From a virus, in IMG/VR virus record IMGVR_UViG_3300027704_000211, positions 1 through 20,610 of that record: 20,610 bases of DNA; one strand, 5' to 3'. Positions 14,801 through 20,610 of the stretch are shown one piece after another. The position numbers and the translations under genes were made by a program. Below the pieces are notes generated by a model. That model was not told the origin of the DNA. It saw nothing but the letters and a program-made list of their open reading frames with translations, and ran no database searches. Position 1 is the first letter of the stretch. Every line of letters begins with the position of its first letter.

Positions 14801-17562
14801 ATATTACAGGAAATTCTCTTTCTGATATAGGAATAACAGTTGGCACATATTCAAATACATCAGTATTAAGTTCTACTGCAATAAACTTTGCTGGACAAAT
14901 TACTGACGCCTCTGTAACGGGTCTTGTTGTTAATTTATCAAGTGATGGCAGAATGATATTTACTTCTGACGGAGTAAGTATGTCTTTCTCTGGAACAACA
15001 TCAGAATTGTTAACTAGAATAGGACTTGTAAGAGATTACTCAAACGTAACAAGTAGTGCAAATTATAAAGCAATGCTTTGGAAATCAATCCGACACACCT
15101 CAGATGTTAATGGTGCAACTTTTACAGACTTCTATACTAGTTTAGGACTGAACAGCACAAGTAAATTATGGGTAGATGATTATGAGAATAAGGGTTGGGC
15201 AATACTTGATAGAAATTCATCAGGAACACTTTCAGTATATGCTAGACAATCGACAGTTATAAACACGGATTTAACAAAAAGATTGATAATAAAAGATGGC
15301 GACAACTTTATTAATCATCAAATATATGATCCACTTAACTTAAAGATGCCAGGCTCAATTGTTTCTAATTTAGAATACATCGCATGGAACGATCCTGCGA
15401 GTTATGATACAGTTACTAGTCCTGATATATGGTTAGATGAGAAGTTGGATAAAATTTGGTGGGACACTGACTTAGCAAGATTTTATAGATACAATGATTA
15501 TGGTGATAGCAATGGAAACTTAAATGTCAACTTCGTGAAGAAATATTGGGCACCATCATACGTACCCGGCTCAACAGTAGTTGTAAATAAATGGACAAAA
15601 TCTAGAACATTACCAGTTGAGACAACAACATATAATACTAAGAAATATTATGACGATGTTGCAGGTAAAGAAGTTACAGATTATTTCTACTGGTCATCAA
15701 CAAGTACTGATGTTGTCGAAATTGCAATGTTGATTTCAGCAGGCGGAACTAAGAATAAGTTTATACCAGTTGGACCATCAAGTATTCTTATTAGTAATAA
15801 TGCAACTTCTTATGGTAGTGAAACGATAAACACAACATTACATTATCAACAAGAGTCTGGCGTTCGCAAAGGGCACTCTGATTGGGAGATGTTAGCAGAA
15901 AATTCAGATACTACTGTGCCTGTTGCGTTTTTGACTGACATGATAGATTCAGTATCTAATCTTACAATAGCAAATACCTTCAGTTCTAGATTATCATCAT
16001 CTCAATTAACTGATGTTAATAATGCGATAATTCCAATTTCTTGGATTACAGACTTGGCTATCAATGACATAGTAGTCACAATCAATAGTAACACAGTAAA
16101 AGCAAGTTATCTAACTATTGATGCTGTTGGTTCTAACTTGAAGATATCTCAAACACACACAATGATAGCAGGCGATATATTAAGAGTATACAAAGTTGAG
16201 GGTAAGACAGACAACTGGTTTACAAACAATGCTACTGCTAGAAGTAATTTTGCTTCAGTTATAAATGATACAATGAGCAACAAGATACTAACAAGTATAT
16301 ATTCTAAGTATACGGAGTATTTAGATACCGATGATATTATCTTTGACTTAACTGATTGGTATCTAAATGATAATTATAAGACAATTGATACATTCTCATA
16401 TCTATCAACTACTCGAAATTTTGATATGATTGCTGAGTATGAAAAAGGAATAAAATCATTTAAGTTGAAATTGCCAGCACATGATGAGTATTATTTTGAA
16501 CATGATAATATATTACAACTAGTTAACAGAAGTAACAGTGCGTTGAAAGTATCGTTTGATAGTCTTGTCTTCCCAGAAACATCGTTTAATACTTATTACA
16601 ACAATGCTGTGGGAATTCAAATTCAAGAATTAATGAATCTGTTTCAGGATTATCCAGACACTTCATTTATTAATAATATATTCTTCACTATGGTAAAGTA
16701 TCTTTATACAGAAAAGACATATCCTGCTTGGCTGTTTAAAACAAGTTACATAGATTTGAATTTATATAATCGAGATTTAAAACAATACGCAGTATATCAA
16801 AGGGATAGTGAAGAAGATGTATTAGAATATGTTAGAGAAGCAAAACCATATCACGTTAAAATAAGAGAAATTATACGAACAAACGCAACAAGTGATAAAC
16901 TAACTGCATCTACTACAATTGATGAGAATATGAATCTTACTTTAGATTTTGGTAAAGGTGACATAAGTAGATACGCAGAATCATTGATAGATGGAGGCAC
17001 AACTGGAAATATACCAACTACCGAGATTTCTGGCATTGCTAATGTACCAGGCTCATTTGACTTTGAACAAGGTTCATTACTAAGAAATAGAAATACACCA
17101 ACATCTGGCCCCGATGGATTCGACACTGGCTTCGTAAGATTTGATGGACTAGAAGCAACAATATTAAGATTGCAAACATATCCTGCTGATATTACGGGTG
17201 GCGTTGTCGGAGACCCCGATAATACCTTACTGTATGCTTATGATATCTACGGTAGAGGATATAGCATAAACGTCACGGCTACAGGAACTATATCTGCATT
17301 CGATGGAACAACTTTAACAATTACTCCAGCACATTCGTCAAAATTTGATGATGGAGTGTCTGGTACTAATAAGAAACTAATTGCAGTTCAAAAAGCAGGA
17401 AGTTCTGATATGGAATTCATGCTATACGACAAGAAAGTAAGCACAGTGTTAACAATCAGTAACAGGGCATTGTATACGGGATTAGGATACGAATTTACAA
17501 ATCTTGATACTGTATATGTACTTGATACTCCTTTACAACTAGTTTTACAAGATTTATTATAG
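8809..17562 (+). CDS. 7: Baseplate wedge subunit gp7, giant form with internal repeat modules
   Basis: gp7 is the large peripheral wedge protein linking the T4 baseplate core to its rim (gp8, gp10). This version has 2917 residues against 1032 in T4. The N-terminus is gp7-like (LPSHLKNDELETIFETTLDR; KFVNYSMYYWVSP from residue 122). Near the C-terminus is the conserved-looking EDVLEYVREAKPYHVKIREI (about 2669-2688), followed by a Gly-rich beta tail. Visible inserts include two aromatic modules at about 970-1110 (K982-G-D to W1018, and W1069 to W1107) that look like small carbohydrate-binding modules, and a Thr/Ser-rich repeat block at about 1620-2080. The frame is open throughout, with no sign of frameshift. 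It starts 1 nt after the gp6 stop, with only a weak ribosome binding site, so translational coupling is likely. The gp7 call is firm at both ends; the functions of the inserts are inferred. Confidence 0.87.
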   Translation: MAKKIYDFLPSHLKNDELETIFETTLDRVFSVGEMEKTKAFVGRREKGIYNSNDIYLSYPAQAYARDNYGLEPTFTNRNATDNIFYDDLLNALYNKGALTNDQRRLFKSTLKTVTLPIDLDKFVNYSMYYWVSPSFDSSITGSTKKHYVTIDKDATATDFWKTNNSWYHYDDISALITDDNFTLISQALRPIIEFDKNIELSDTSAATTIASSFTVPTFKSYDSTNTYLSDIKIFHYVTGTYTADTELGLAPKLISGDYESEFVFNIDLIESSTYKLSSAYKKLYITSTFDYRNLRQELGDSLSVTDIELLQAPKNSNTIDLYVDGQKQIANYTFNSADNKITMTGEVSGNIYVDYCTATPVVYDGQTVFQRIDPSVEYNVDNKSYVDTEMTYSLVYEHLVRIIETVSGLTGEANAVNNYRTSGTNTDKLRFANQGSVLIKNTIDIKEAYFALTRDDYDPIKATEFLSGAYNGYKNKLLTTVLSILESSASTTKTSLQILEEAISTISLGKHSSVSIFKDSTMLNFGENHSHYQTLDATIIAGATEQVMPLFTDTILNDKDVVVILNNVVMRLKGDYTLNTGKTEITFNTSLSASDTLTVRHYTNTKETYIPPSATSLKIAPMYLPEFVTDSQYSPAVSFIRGHDGSMIPKYETRVDNILLTFETMIYNNLVEDASTQADSMNYGLYDTSSTDYSNIEKKYMMYPFFKKWMMRNNVDNLDNTNFDADPSAYKTWNYRAKDEDSAGHWRGQLLYAYGTDRPLEEPWKVLKLTSIPLGFNTAHGSDYTSVAFWTSLISTNSLTCPVPVDGSGNLKTPNELFFGGAITSSDILLMNQAWEFGDGSPVELAWSRSSEFAFAEFMLMMLSSPFEVMNNYSTQIKDIITYSNKNEGIDTNVVLADKANYSFKLGSKLGGFVNNFKLQTENNSLSNSRFSEIPTDNYDLFVHAGVPNRSEYFSAIVLEKVSLDLPYPAYSLANASTYVKGDIVLNTGDSKYYKRKTTGISAKETAGLITFDYSSWTLISQPKTSKFGFQVHGYDEINPTFYSMGWDTSSGEKTFSTAGDRLALKQWQGGEYYRLDSYILWNNTPYVCLTNHTSTTIFDDNIKDWKPVVEWPTTNKTHANGYKELVDDTIKNYNYGDILETVDDVAHLIMGYQHYLKLVGWEFTDTDENSDIIDWENLLYKFLDWQTEQHSVGDFITLTPLLMGGSFNAAYGVASVATETFKNFYRVVDSSGRLIPNTELNFHTDGAKLSFTSNIPIYGMKMDVRDIEHAFVVDRVDSYDDVIYDPHTHTRNLRMQIDCNRTIDWDGTMSVDGYLVHDNKLIPNFDTMIEETRHYRNTIVDQGLSIVNKLKSNHMGYTTRAYLSNHGIERESQLEFYKGFLSHKGTNSSINRIVNNNGNFKDIEHSDIWAVKLSDYGQVSTNLTMTKDITVNDMISDPFLIEYPNITKTFVAQASKPAIAIKTTGYVDAVDINYTVSKQSDLVNLATSTNTLYEGDTAWVQFDTERDWDVVRLSEVAEISYVGETSDNQLYIGMLTEIDSTFIDKPIYLKIAGAELSPTIDGYYLLAANGTKTVSGSTIYEYLVYEEDFEPVIVEIDSSTTNSIFVPTNTDSGIEAIGSVSNPVFTSSDTITIDGTSFTYTPTAASNSGISILGTVANPVVSEGEQARFVIYNASGLVENGTNTTVTFSGTVASTTTAFSSTYGDQVTIDGTTLTVDYAGSNSISLTSTATKSSPLTTGTTVVIDSITKTVTALTKTGTVTAPVMASTKPLSINGQTVTLTSGDTLAEIIIAINSTSTSVLASNSGTNELVLTTSSPELDMSGSALQDLGLSATTLYYDSKLDNLATELNTITNITCTVGTNNLMTITSSGTSMVISGTALSELGITAGTYLTNADPTSTSVVEQINALSITGVSAAVVTGTIKITSANHNLDIVEVTTGAMGRLGYATTTVAVDATDNILSDLNTQVFSTSTTTATRSDRQILITSSEKSIVTSNITGNSLSDIGITVGTYSNTSVLSSTAINFAGQITDASVTGLVVNLSSDGRMIFTSDGVSMSFSGTTSELLTRIGLVRDYSNVTSSANYKAMLWKSIRHTSDVNGATFTDFYTSLGLNSTSKLWVDDYENKGWAILDRNSSGTLSVYARQSTVINTDLTKRLIIKDGDNFINHQIYDPLNLKMPGSIVSNLEYIAWNDPASYDTVTSPDIWLDEKLDKIWWDTDLARFYRYNDYGDSNGNLNVNFVKKYWAPSYVPGSTVVVNKWTKSRTLPVETTTYNTKKYYDDVAGKEVTDYFYWSSTSTDVVEIAMLISAGGTKNKFIPVGPSSILISNNATSYGSETINTTLHYQQESGVRKGHSDWEMLAENSDTTVPVAFLTDMIDSVSNLTIANTFSSRLSSSQLTDVNNAIIPISWITDLAINDIVVTINSNTVKASYLTIDAVGSNLKISQTHTMIAGDILRVYKVEGKTDNWFTNNATARSNFASVINDTMSNKILTSIYSKYTEYLDTDDIIFDLTDWYLNDNYKTIDTFSYLSTTRNFDMIAEYEKGIKSFKLKLPAHDEYYFEHDNILQLVNRSNSALKVSFDSLVFPETSFNTYYNNAVGIQIQELMNLFQDYPDTSFINNIFFTMVKYLYTEKTYPAWLFKTSYIDLNLYNRDLKQYAVYQRDSEEDVLEYVREAKPYHVKIREIIRTNATSDKLTASTTIDENMNLTLDFGKGDISRYAESLIDGGTTGNIPTTEISGIANVPGSFDFEQGSLLRNRNTPTSGPDGFDTGFVRFDGLEATILRLQTYPADITGGVVGDPDNTLLYAYDIYGRGYSINVTATGTISAFDGTTLTITPAHSSKFDDGVSGTNKKLIAVQKAGSSDMEFMLYDKKVSTVLTISNRALYTGLGYEFTNLDTVYVLDTPLQLVLQDLL
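13657..14124 (+). repeat. Degenerate ~36-residue repeats inside gp7
   Basis: A short module beginning with G-[ST]-V occurs at gp7 residues 1620 (GSVSNPV), 1656 (GTVANPV), 1692 (GTVASTT) and 1760 (GTVTAPV). The first three are spaced exactly 36 residues apart and the last is at about twice that distance. Several copies contain a strand of the TITIDGTSFTYT type (also VTIDGTTLTV, VVIDSITKTV). The repeat is visible in protein; at DNA level it is diverged. It leads directly into the longer repeat that follows. Confidence 0.6.
14125..15042 (+). repeat. Five degenerate ~60-residue repeats inside gp7, flagellin-hook-like
   Basis: Each unit ends in a Gly-x-x-hydrophobic-x-x-[LI]-G-[LIY] element: GSALQDLGLSATTLY (residue 1825), GTALSELGITAGTY (1880), GAMGRLGYATTTV (1942), GNSLSDIGITVGTYS (2001) and GTTSELLTRIGLVRDY (2062). 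Spacings are 55, 62, 59 and 61 residues. Before each element come a helix such as LATELNTI or VVEQINAL and a strand such as LMTITSSG or IKITSANH. The first unit opens LSINGQTVTLTSGDTLAEII, which closely resembles the 'flagellin hook IN' motif of FliD and flagellins. The family link is inferred by eye. Confidence 0.65.
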
Positions 17563-17574
17563 TGTAATATTACA
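17563..17574. repeat. Perfect 12-bp palindrome TGTAATATTACA
   Basis: It lies immediately after the gp7 stop codon, in the 87-bp gap before the next gene and upstream of two late-type promoter motifs. It has no loop and no following T-run, so it is not a normal intrinsic terminator. In such AT-rich DNA it may be chance; an operator is possible but unsupported. Confidence 0.3.
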
Positions 17575-17596
17575 ACTTTAGCCTTTGAATGAAAAG

Positions 17597-17604
17597 CATA
17601 AATA
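17597..17604 (+). promoter_or_regulatory. T4-late-type promoter motif CATAAATA, distal
   Basis: CATAAATA fits the NATAAATA late motif and lies 45 nt before the start codon at 17650. It is the more distant of two such motifs in this gap; either could serve the unit starting at 17650. Confidence 0.42.
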
Positions 17605-17612
17605 CAATGTAA

Positions 17613-17620
17613 GATAAATA
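17613..17620 (+). promoter_or_regulatory. T4-late-type promoter motif GATAAATA, proximal
   Basis: GATAAATA is identical to the motif before gp25 and is 29 nt from the start codon at 17650, the same distance class as the motifs before gp25 (33 nt) and clpP (31 nt). It is the better candidate of the two in this gap. Confidence 0.5.
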
Positions 17621-17649
17621 TAAGAAAGACTCAACAAAGAGACGAATAA

Positions 17650-18312
17650 ATGTTTAATGATAAAATAGACTCACAAGTAATTGGAACCCTAAAAATCTAC
17701 GATAAAGATAGTGGAGAAATGCTTGTACAAAAGAAAAATGCAATTCATCCTGGAAACATGGCGTATGTACTCGCATCTGCACTTGCAAATAAACCAACAA
17801 GTGTGAATGCATCAGGTTCTGCTCCAAGTATCAATTGGATGGCGTTTGGTAATGGAGGAAGTGTATCTACTACTACTCTTTCTTATCGTTCTCCCAGAGT
17901 AAATCCAACATATGATCAACTACCGATAACATCGAGTAATTCTTCATTATATGTACCAAAATACGAACAATTAACAACAAACACGGTATATTATCCAGGT
18001 CAGGATATGGGTTCGGGGAAAATAGTACCAAACAATACAGCAAAAGTAAATTTCAGTGTGGACTTAACACACGCGGATTACGCAACTGCTGTAGGGGAAA
18101 CGGTTCCGTCAAGTGATAGTTCGACTGACACAAGTGCAGTTGAAGCCTTTACTATTGACGAAATTGGTTTATTATCTGGTGTAACCACTAGTGGTTCTTT
18201 ACTAGATAAAACAAAAACATTAATGCTAACACATGTGACATTTCATCCCGTCTTACTGTCGGCAAATAGAACAATTGTAATCGACTACACGGTTACAATA
18301 CAAATTAGTTAA
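17650..18312 (+). CDS. Virion structural protein downstream of gp7 (T4-like marine phage type)
   Basis: The protein has 220 residues. It starts DKIDSQVIGTLKIYDKDSGE with a following KKNAIHPGNM (about residues 28-37), then INWMAFGNGG (61-70), a Tyr/Ser/Thr-rich middle, TIDEIGLL (168-175), and a beta-rich end (TIVIDYTVTIQIS). This layout recalls virion proteins encoded near the baseplate genes of T4-like marine phages, but I cannot name a T4 equivalent; it does not resemble T4 gp8, which follows gp7 in T4. No signal peptide or membrane segment is visible. The ribosome binding site is weak (AAGAG near 17637-17641). Two late-type motifs lie just upstream, so it probably heads the unit formed with the next two genes. 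A baseplate-peripheral or fibre-connecting role is inferred from position only. Confidence 0.72.
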   Translation: MFNDKIDSQVIGTLKIYDKDSGEMLVQKKNAIHPGNMAYVLASALANKPTSVNASGSAPSINWMAFGNGGSVSTTTLSYRSPRVNPTYDQLPITSSNSSLYVPKYEQLTTNTVYYPGQDMGSGKIVPNNTAKVNFSVDLTHADYATAVGETVPSSDSSTDTSAVEAFTIDEIGLLSGVTTSGSLLDKTKTLMLTHVTFHPVLLSANRTIVIDYTVTIQIS

Positions 18313-18329
18313 AATACAGGAGTATAACA

Positions 18330-19247
18330 ATGGCTTCAGGCTCAACAATTACATACAACGACTTAACAAGTCTGCGTGACCAAATGAATACTATCTTAAA
18401 TGGTACTGGTGTTCACGGTGGTTATAACCAATCACACACGGTGGCAGCAAATCCAACAACCGGTGCATCTATTGACGATTCATATTATGATTCGCTTCAT
18501 AGTGCCGCGGCAAAGATATCAAATTACTACAACATTTCAAACCCATTTACGGCAGTAGATGCAGGAACAACAATCAATTGGACTCATTATGGTTCAGTTG
18601 CTGGTGCTTTCAATACATCTATCACCGACCGTTTTGACGCACCTTGGTCTTATACAGACTGGGACACAAGTGTTCAAAACGAAACATCACAAACAGCAGC
18701 CAATTGGAACGGTACTAGAACGCAAATAGTTAAATTTGCATTCGGTTCTGCTGCCAATCTAAATGCTTGGTTCGCCGCAGGCGGAGAACTTAGAGTTACA
18801 GCATCACATAACGATACAAGTGGCAATCAACAAGGAACATCTTGGGAACAACTTACTGGTGAACTAGGTACTTTTACTTATTCAGTAAGACCAGAAGATT
18901 CAAGTTCAGTTGATGCACGTACACGTTACAAGCACAACAGTGTATCAACTTCTTATGTAGTTCATAAGAAAGAAATTGCAGATGACTCTGATTATAGTGC
19001 AAACTATATTCAAGTTTCAGCAAAAACAGAAAACGGTGGTGCAGACTTTATGATTCAGATTGACTTAGCAGATGCTCACGTTGCCCGTACAGGCAGTGGC
19101 TCTGGTTATGGTGGAGCATGGAACTGGACTGGTGCAGATAATGTACCTGGAACATCAACAGTTACTATTGCTTCGAAGAAGTTAACAAACGCAAGTGGGT
19201 CAGTTACTTTAACTAATCCAACTTCAACTGTGACAGATTCATTATAA
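18330..19247 (+). CDS. Virion structural protein, first of a tandem related pair
   Basis: The protein has 305 residues and is related to the following gene. Shared landmarks are HGGYNQSH (29-36), a region with SYYDSLHSAAAKI (51-63) resembling the partner's SLWDELLTSML, FAAGGELRVTASH (148-160), the ADFMIQIDLADAH element (238-250), and the Trp/Gly-rich GGAWNWTGAD before a final strand (TSTVTIASKKL, 275-285). The N-terminal helix plus G-Y-x-Q-S pattern and the 'aGGElR' element are familiar from structural proteins of T4-like cyanophages. A tail-fibre or baseplate-periphery role is plausible, but no enzymatic or binding motif is seen. The start is well supported by AGGAG (18318-18322), 7 nt upstream. 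It lies 17 nt after the previous stop and is probably co-transcribed with it. Confidence 0.78.
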   Translation: MASGSTITYNDLTSLRDQMNTILNGTGVHGGYNQSHTVAANPTTGASIDDSYYDSLHSAAAKISNYYNISNPFTAVDAGTTINWTHYGSVAGAFNTSITDRFDAPWSYTDWDTSVQNETSQTAANWNGTRTQIVKFAFGSAANLNAWFAAGGELRVTASHNDTSGNQQGTSWEQLTGELGTFTYSVRPEDSSSVDARTRYKHNSVSTSYVVHKKEIADDSDYSANYIQVSAKTENGGADFMIQIDLADAHVARTGSGSGYGGAWNWTGADNVPGTSTVTIASKKLTNASGSVTLTNPTSTVTDSL

Positions 19248-19273
19248 TCTGTTATTTTGTGAGATAAATTCTT

Positions 19274-20239
19274 ATGCCACAGAGTTATTATTTAGGAGGT
19301 AAAGTTCGCGCCGCGGACTTTAACCTTTTTGCTAACGATATAAACAACATTGTTGGTATCGGCGCAAACGATTCAGGATATGGTCAGAGTCATCTCGTTA
19401 TCACTACCGCTGTAGTAGGCGGAGCGGTGACAGCCTCATTGTGGGATGAACTGTTGACTTCTATGCTTTATGCGTCCAGACACCAAGGAACAACAATTAC
19501 AGTACCAACTAGCACATCAGATCCTAGTTGGCCTACTGTTAGCAATATTATTTCTATACTACCCACGCTGACGGCTGATATAGCAACTATAGTCTCCAAT
19601 AAATTGAACAGTAGTTTATCGTATATGACTGTAGAGGCTAATCAAATTTCAGATTCTGAAACTTATGTAGACCCACTCAATGGCACTCCTACATGGACAA
19701 TTATCAACCAAGTATACTATGAAGCCAAACTAGCATTTGTAGATTCAAATGCACGTAGACACTTTTTCAATTCAGGTGGCGAAGTCAGATTTGACGCAGT
19801 GTTAAGTGGAGTTGATGCGGCACATGCCCAAAGTGTTGACTGGCAAACAATGTTAAGTGCTATTGCAACAGTTAAATTATCACATTCTTCTACAGAAAGT
19901 TCAGCAAGTGTAGGTACTCCGGGCAATGGTTTTAACAACTTAACTTCAACATATCAACTTATCTACTCAAAAGGCGGAACAGGAGATTATTCTGGAAACC
20001 AATTAAACATATACGCAAAACTTAACGGTACTGCTGATATTGATGTTAAGATGTCATTTGATGATGCTCACACACAAGATACTGGTACTTGGTCTACTCC
20101 ACCCTACAGCGGAACATGGACTGGTACTGACTATGTTGCTGGCATACTCACTGTTACATTAGATGAACTTAGACCGTCAGATACACCAGACGGTGTTAAT
20201 CTTCCATCTCCAACTTATTCAACTATTTCTTCTCTTTAG
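19274..20239 (+). CDS. Virion structural protein, second of a tandem related pair
   Basis: The protein has 321 residues and is a diverged paralogue of the preceding gene. It has KVRAADFNLFANDINNIVG (10-28), SGYGQSH (34-40), SLWDELLTSMLYASRHQG (55-72), ARRHFFNSGGEVRFDA (160-175), DIDVKMSFDDAHT (255-267) and SGTWTGTDYVAGILTVTLDEL (279-299). The HQG and HFFNSGGE elements fit the structural-protein family of T4-like cyanophages better than the first copy does. The 26-nt gap upstream has no good ribosome binding site. An in-frame TAA at 19265-19267 prevents any earlier start, so the ATG at 19274 stands. The gene ends just before a sigma70-type promoter and looks like the last member of its unit. 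Its precise role is unknown. Confidence 0.8.
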   Translation: MPQSYYLGGKVRAADFNLFANDINNIVGIGANDSGYGQSHLVITTAVVGGAVTASLWDELLTSMLYASRHQGTTITVPTSTSDPSWPTVSNIISILPTLTADIATIVSNKLNSSLSYMTVEANQISDSETYVDPLNGTPTWTIINQVYYEAKLAFVDSNARRHFFNSGGEVRFDAVLSGVDAAHAQSVDWQTMLSAIATVKLSHSSTESSASVGTPGNGFNNLTSTYQLIYSKGGTGDYSGNQLNIYAKLNGTADIDVKMSFDDAHTQDTGTWSTPPYSGTWTGTDYVAGILTVTLDELRPSDTPDGVNLPSPTYSTISSL

Positions 20240-20241
20240 AC

Positions 20242-20270
20242 TTGACTTTTAGGTCGTTTTACTGTATTAT
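20242..20270 (+). promoter_or_regulatory. Sigma70-type (early) promoter for the right-edge gene
   Basis: A -35 TTGACT (20242-20247; 5 of 6) is separated by exactly 17 nt from a -10 TATTAT (20265-20270; 5 of 6). The expected transcription start is near 20277, giving a leader of about 20 nt that contains AGGAGA (20283-20288). It is built like the clpP promoter, with the same 17-nt spacing, and marks a change from late to probably early transcription. It begins 2 nt after the preceding stop codon. Confidence 0.7.
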
Positions 20271-20295
20271 TGATACTAATATAGGAGAATAAACC

Positions 20296-20610
20296 ATGGT
20301 CGATACTACCGAAAAAGTAAAAATAGAATCATCTGAAGAAGACTTACAACGATTAAAGAAGGCGTTAGACTTTTCTAACACTATGAAGACTTTCAATCTA
20401 TCAAAAAACAATCTTAAAGTTAAAACACAAAACTTACTAAGTTACAGTACTGCTGGTGGCTCGTTCTCCGTTGACCAATCACTTATATCTTTTATGAACT
20501 TTGTTGTTTCAAGTGGAAAAACTGAAATCTCATTGCTTGATAAGAATGATATCCCAATTCGCATCGAAGACACTGAAAAGTTTCTCGAAGAAGTATCAAG
20601 TTTATATTTT
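20296..20610 (+). CDS. Hypothetical protein, 3'-truncated by the window edge
   Basis: ATG at 20296 opens a frame of 105 codons that is still open at the last base. It begins MVDTTEKVKIESSEEDLQRL, has a Lys/Asn-rich middle (NLSKNNLKVKTQNLLSYSTA), and continues with SLISFMNFVVSSGKTEISLL and IRIEDTEKFLEEVSSLYF. Acidic and basic helices alternate; no membrane segment or known motif is visible. AGGAGA lies 7 nt upstream, and the gene has its own sigma70-type promoter, so it is clearly real and probably expressed at a different time from the structural genes before it. I do not recognise the family, and no function is proposed. Confidence 0.82.
   Translation, partial: MVDTTEKVKIESSEEDLQRLKKALDFSNTMKTFNLSKNNLKVKTQNLLSYSTAGGSFSVDQSLISFMNFVVSSGKTEISLLDKNDIPIRIEDTEKFLEEVSSLYF

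Noticed and set aside
8809-17562. gp7 as two fused genes caused by sequence error
   Set aside because: The frame is open without any shift, and composition and codon use look even along the gene; the conserved ends are in one frame.
17581-17597. Hairpin GCCTTT/AAAAGC as a terminator after gp7
   Set aside because: It has a mismatch in a 6-bp stem and no T-run after it.
17650-18312. Assignment as gp8, which follows gp7 in T4
   Set aside because: At 220 residues it is shorter than T4 gp8 (334) and shares no motif with it that I can see.
19263-19270. GATAAATT as a late promoter for the second paralogue
   Set aside because: The last base differs from the motif and it is only 3 nt from the start codon, leaving no room for a leader.
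16851-19938. Minus-strand open frames at 16851-17126 and 19717-19938
   Set aside because: They are antisense to the conserved end of gp7 and to a virion protein gene, with no recognisable motif or promoter.
20239-20260. Hairpin GACTT/AGGTC followed by GTTTT as a terminator
   Set aside because: The stem is only 5 bp with a G-T pair and overlaps the -35 of a good promoter.

Overview
The window is a stretch of the late structural region of a T4-like (contractile-tailed, Caudoviricetes) bacteriophage genome. It is AT-rich, tightly packed and almost entirely on the + strand. The recognisable genes are baseplate genes of the T4 scheme: a gp5-type central spike protein, gp25, gp6 and gp7. The style of gp6 and gp7, and of the two related proteins near the right end, is that of marine T4-like phages (cyanophage or pelagiphage relatives). 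The host cannot be named from this window.

Layout. Positions 3-1532 hold the 3' part of a large unrecognised protein. Then come gp5 (1548-2813), which has an OB-fold and a beta-helix but no lysozyme domain between them, and a small gene 3 nt later (2817-3452) whose C-terminal half looks like a GH24 (T4-lysozyme-type) domain without an identifiable catalytic triad. Tail-to-tail with it, on the minus strand, is a complete ClpP protease (3449-4039). A 138-bp intergenic region holds divergent promoters: a near-consensus sigma70-type promoter plus a T4-late motif (TATAAATA) for clpP, and a late-type motif for gp25. After gp25 (4178-4534) come two very large wedge genes, gp6 (1419 aa) and gp7 (2917 aa). 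Together they fill about 13 kb and are roughly two to three times the size of their T4 counterparts. A short gap with two late-type motifs precedes a 220-aa virion protein (17650-18312) and a tandem pair of related structural proteins (18330-19247, 19274-20239). A sigma70-type promoter then begins a new unit with a gene that runs off the right edge (20296-20610).

How the parts fit. In T4, gp5 forms the membrane-puncturing spike on the baseplate hub, gp25 and gp6 form the inner wedge and iris ring, and gp7 is a large peripheral wedge protein. The genes after gp7 probably encode baseplate-peripheral or fibre proteins. The shared NATAAATA motifs about 30 nt before start codons suggest late transcription by a T4-type gp55/gp33/gp45 system. 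clpP stands apart: it is on the opposite strand, has its own early-type promoter, and its product is enzymatic rather than structural.

Most notable points: the intact early-promoted clpP inside the baseplate cluster; the apparent split and possible decay of the tail lysozyme; and an internally repetitive, flagellin-hook-like block of about 460 residues in the giant gp7. No tRNA, CRISPR array, insertion sequence or gene-free stretch over 300 bp was seen.
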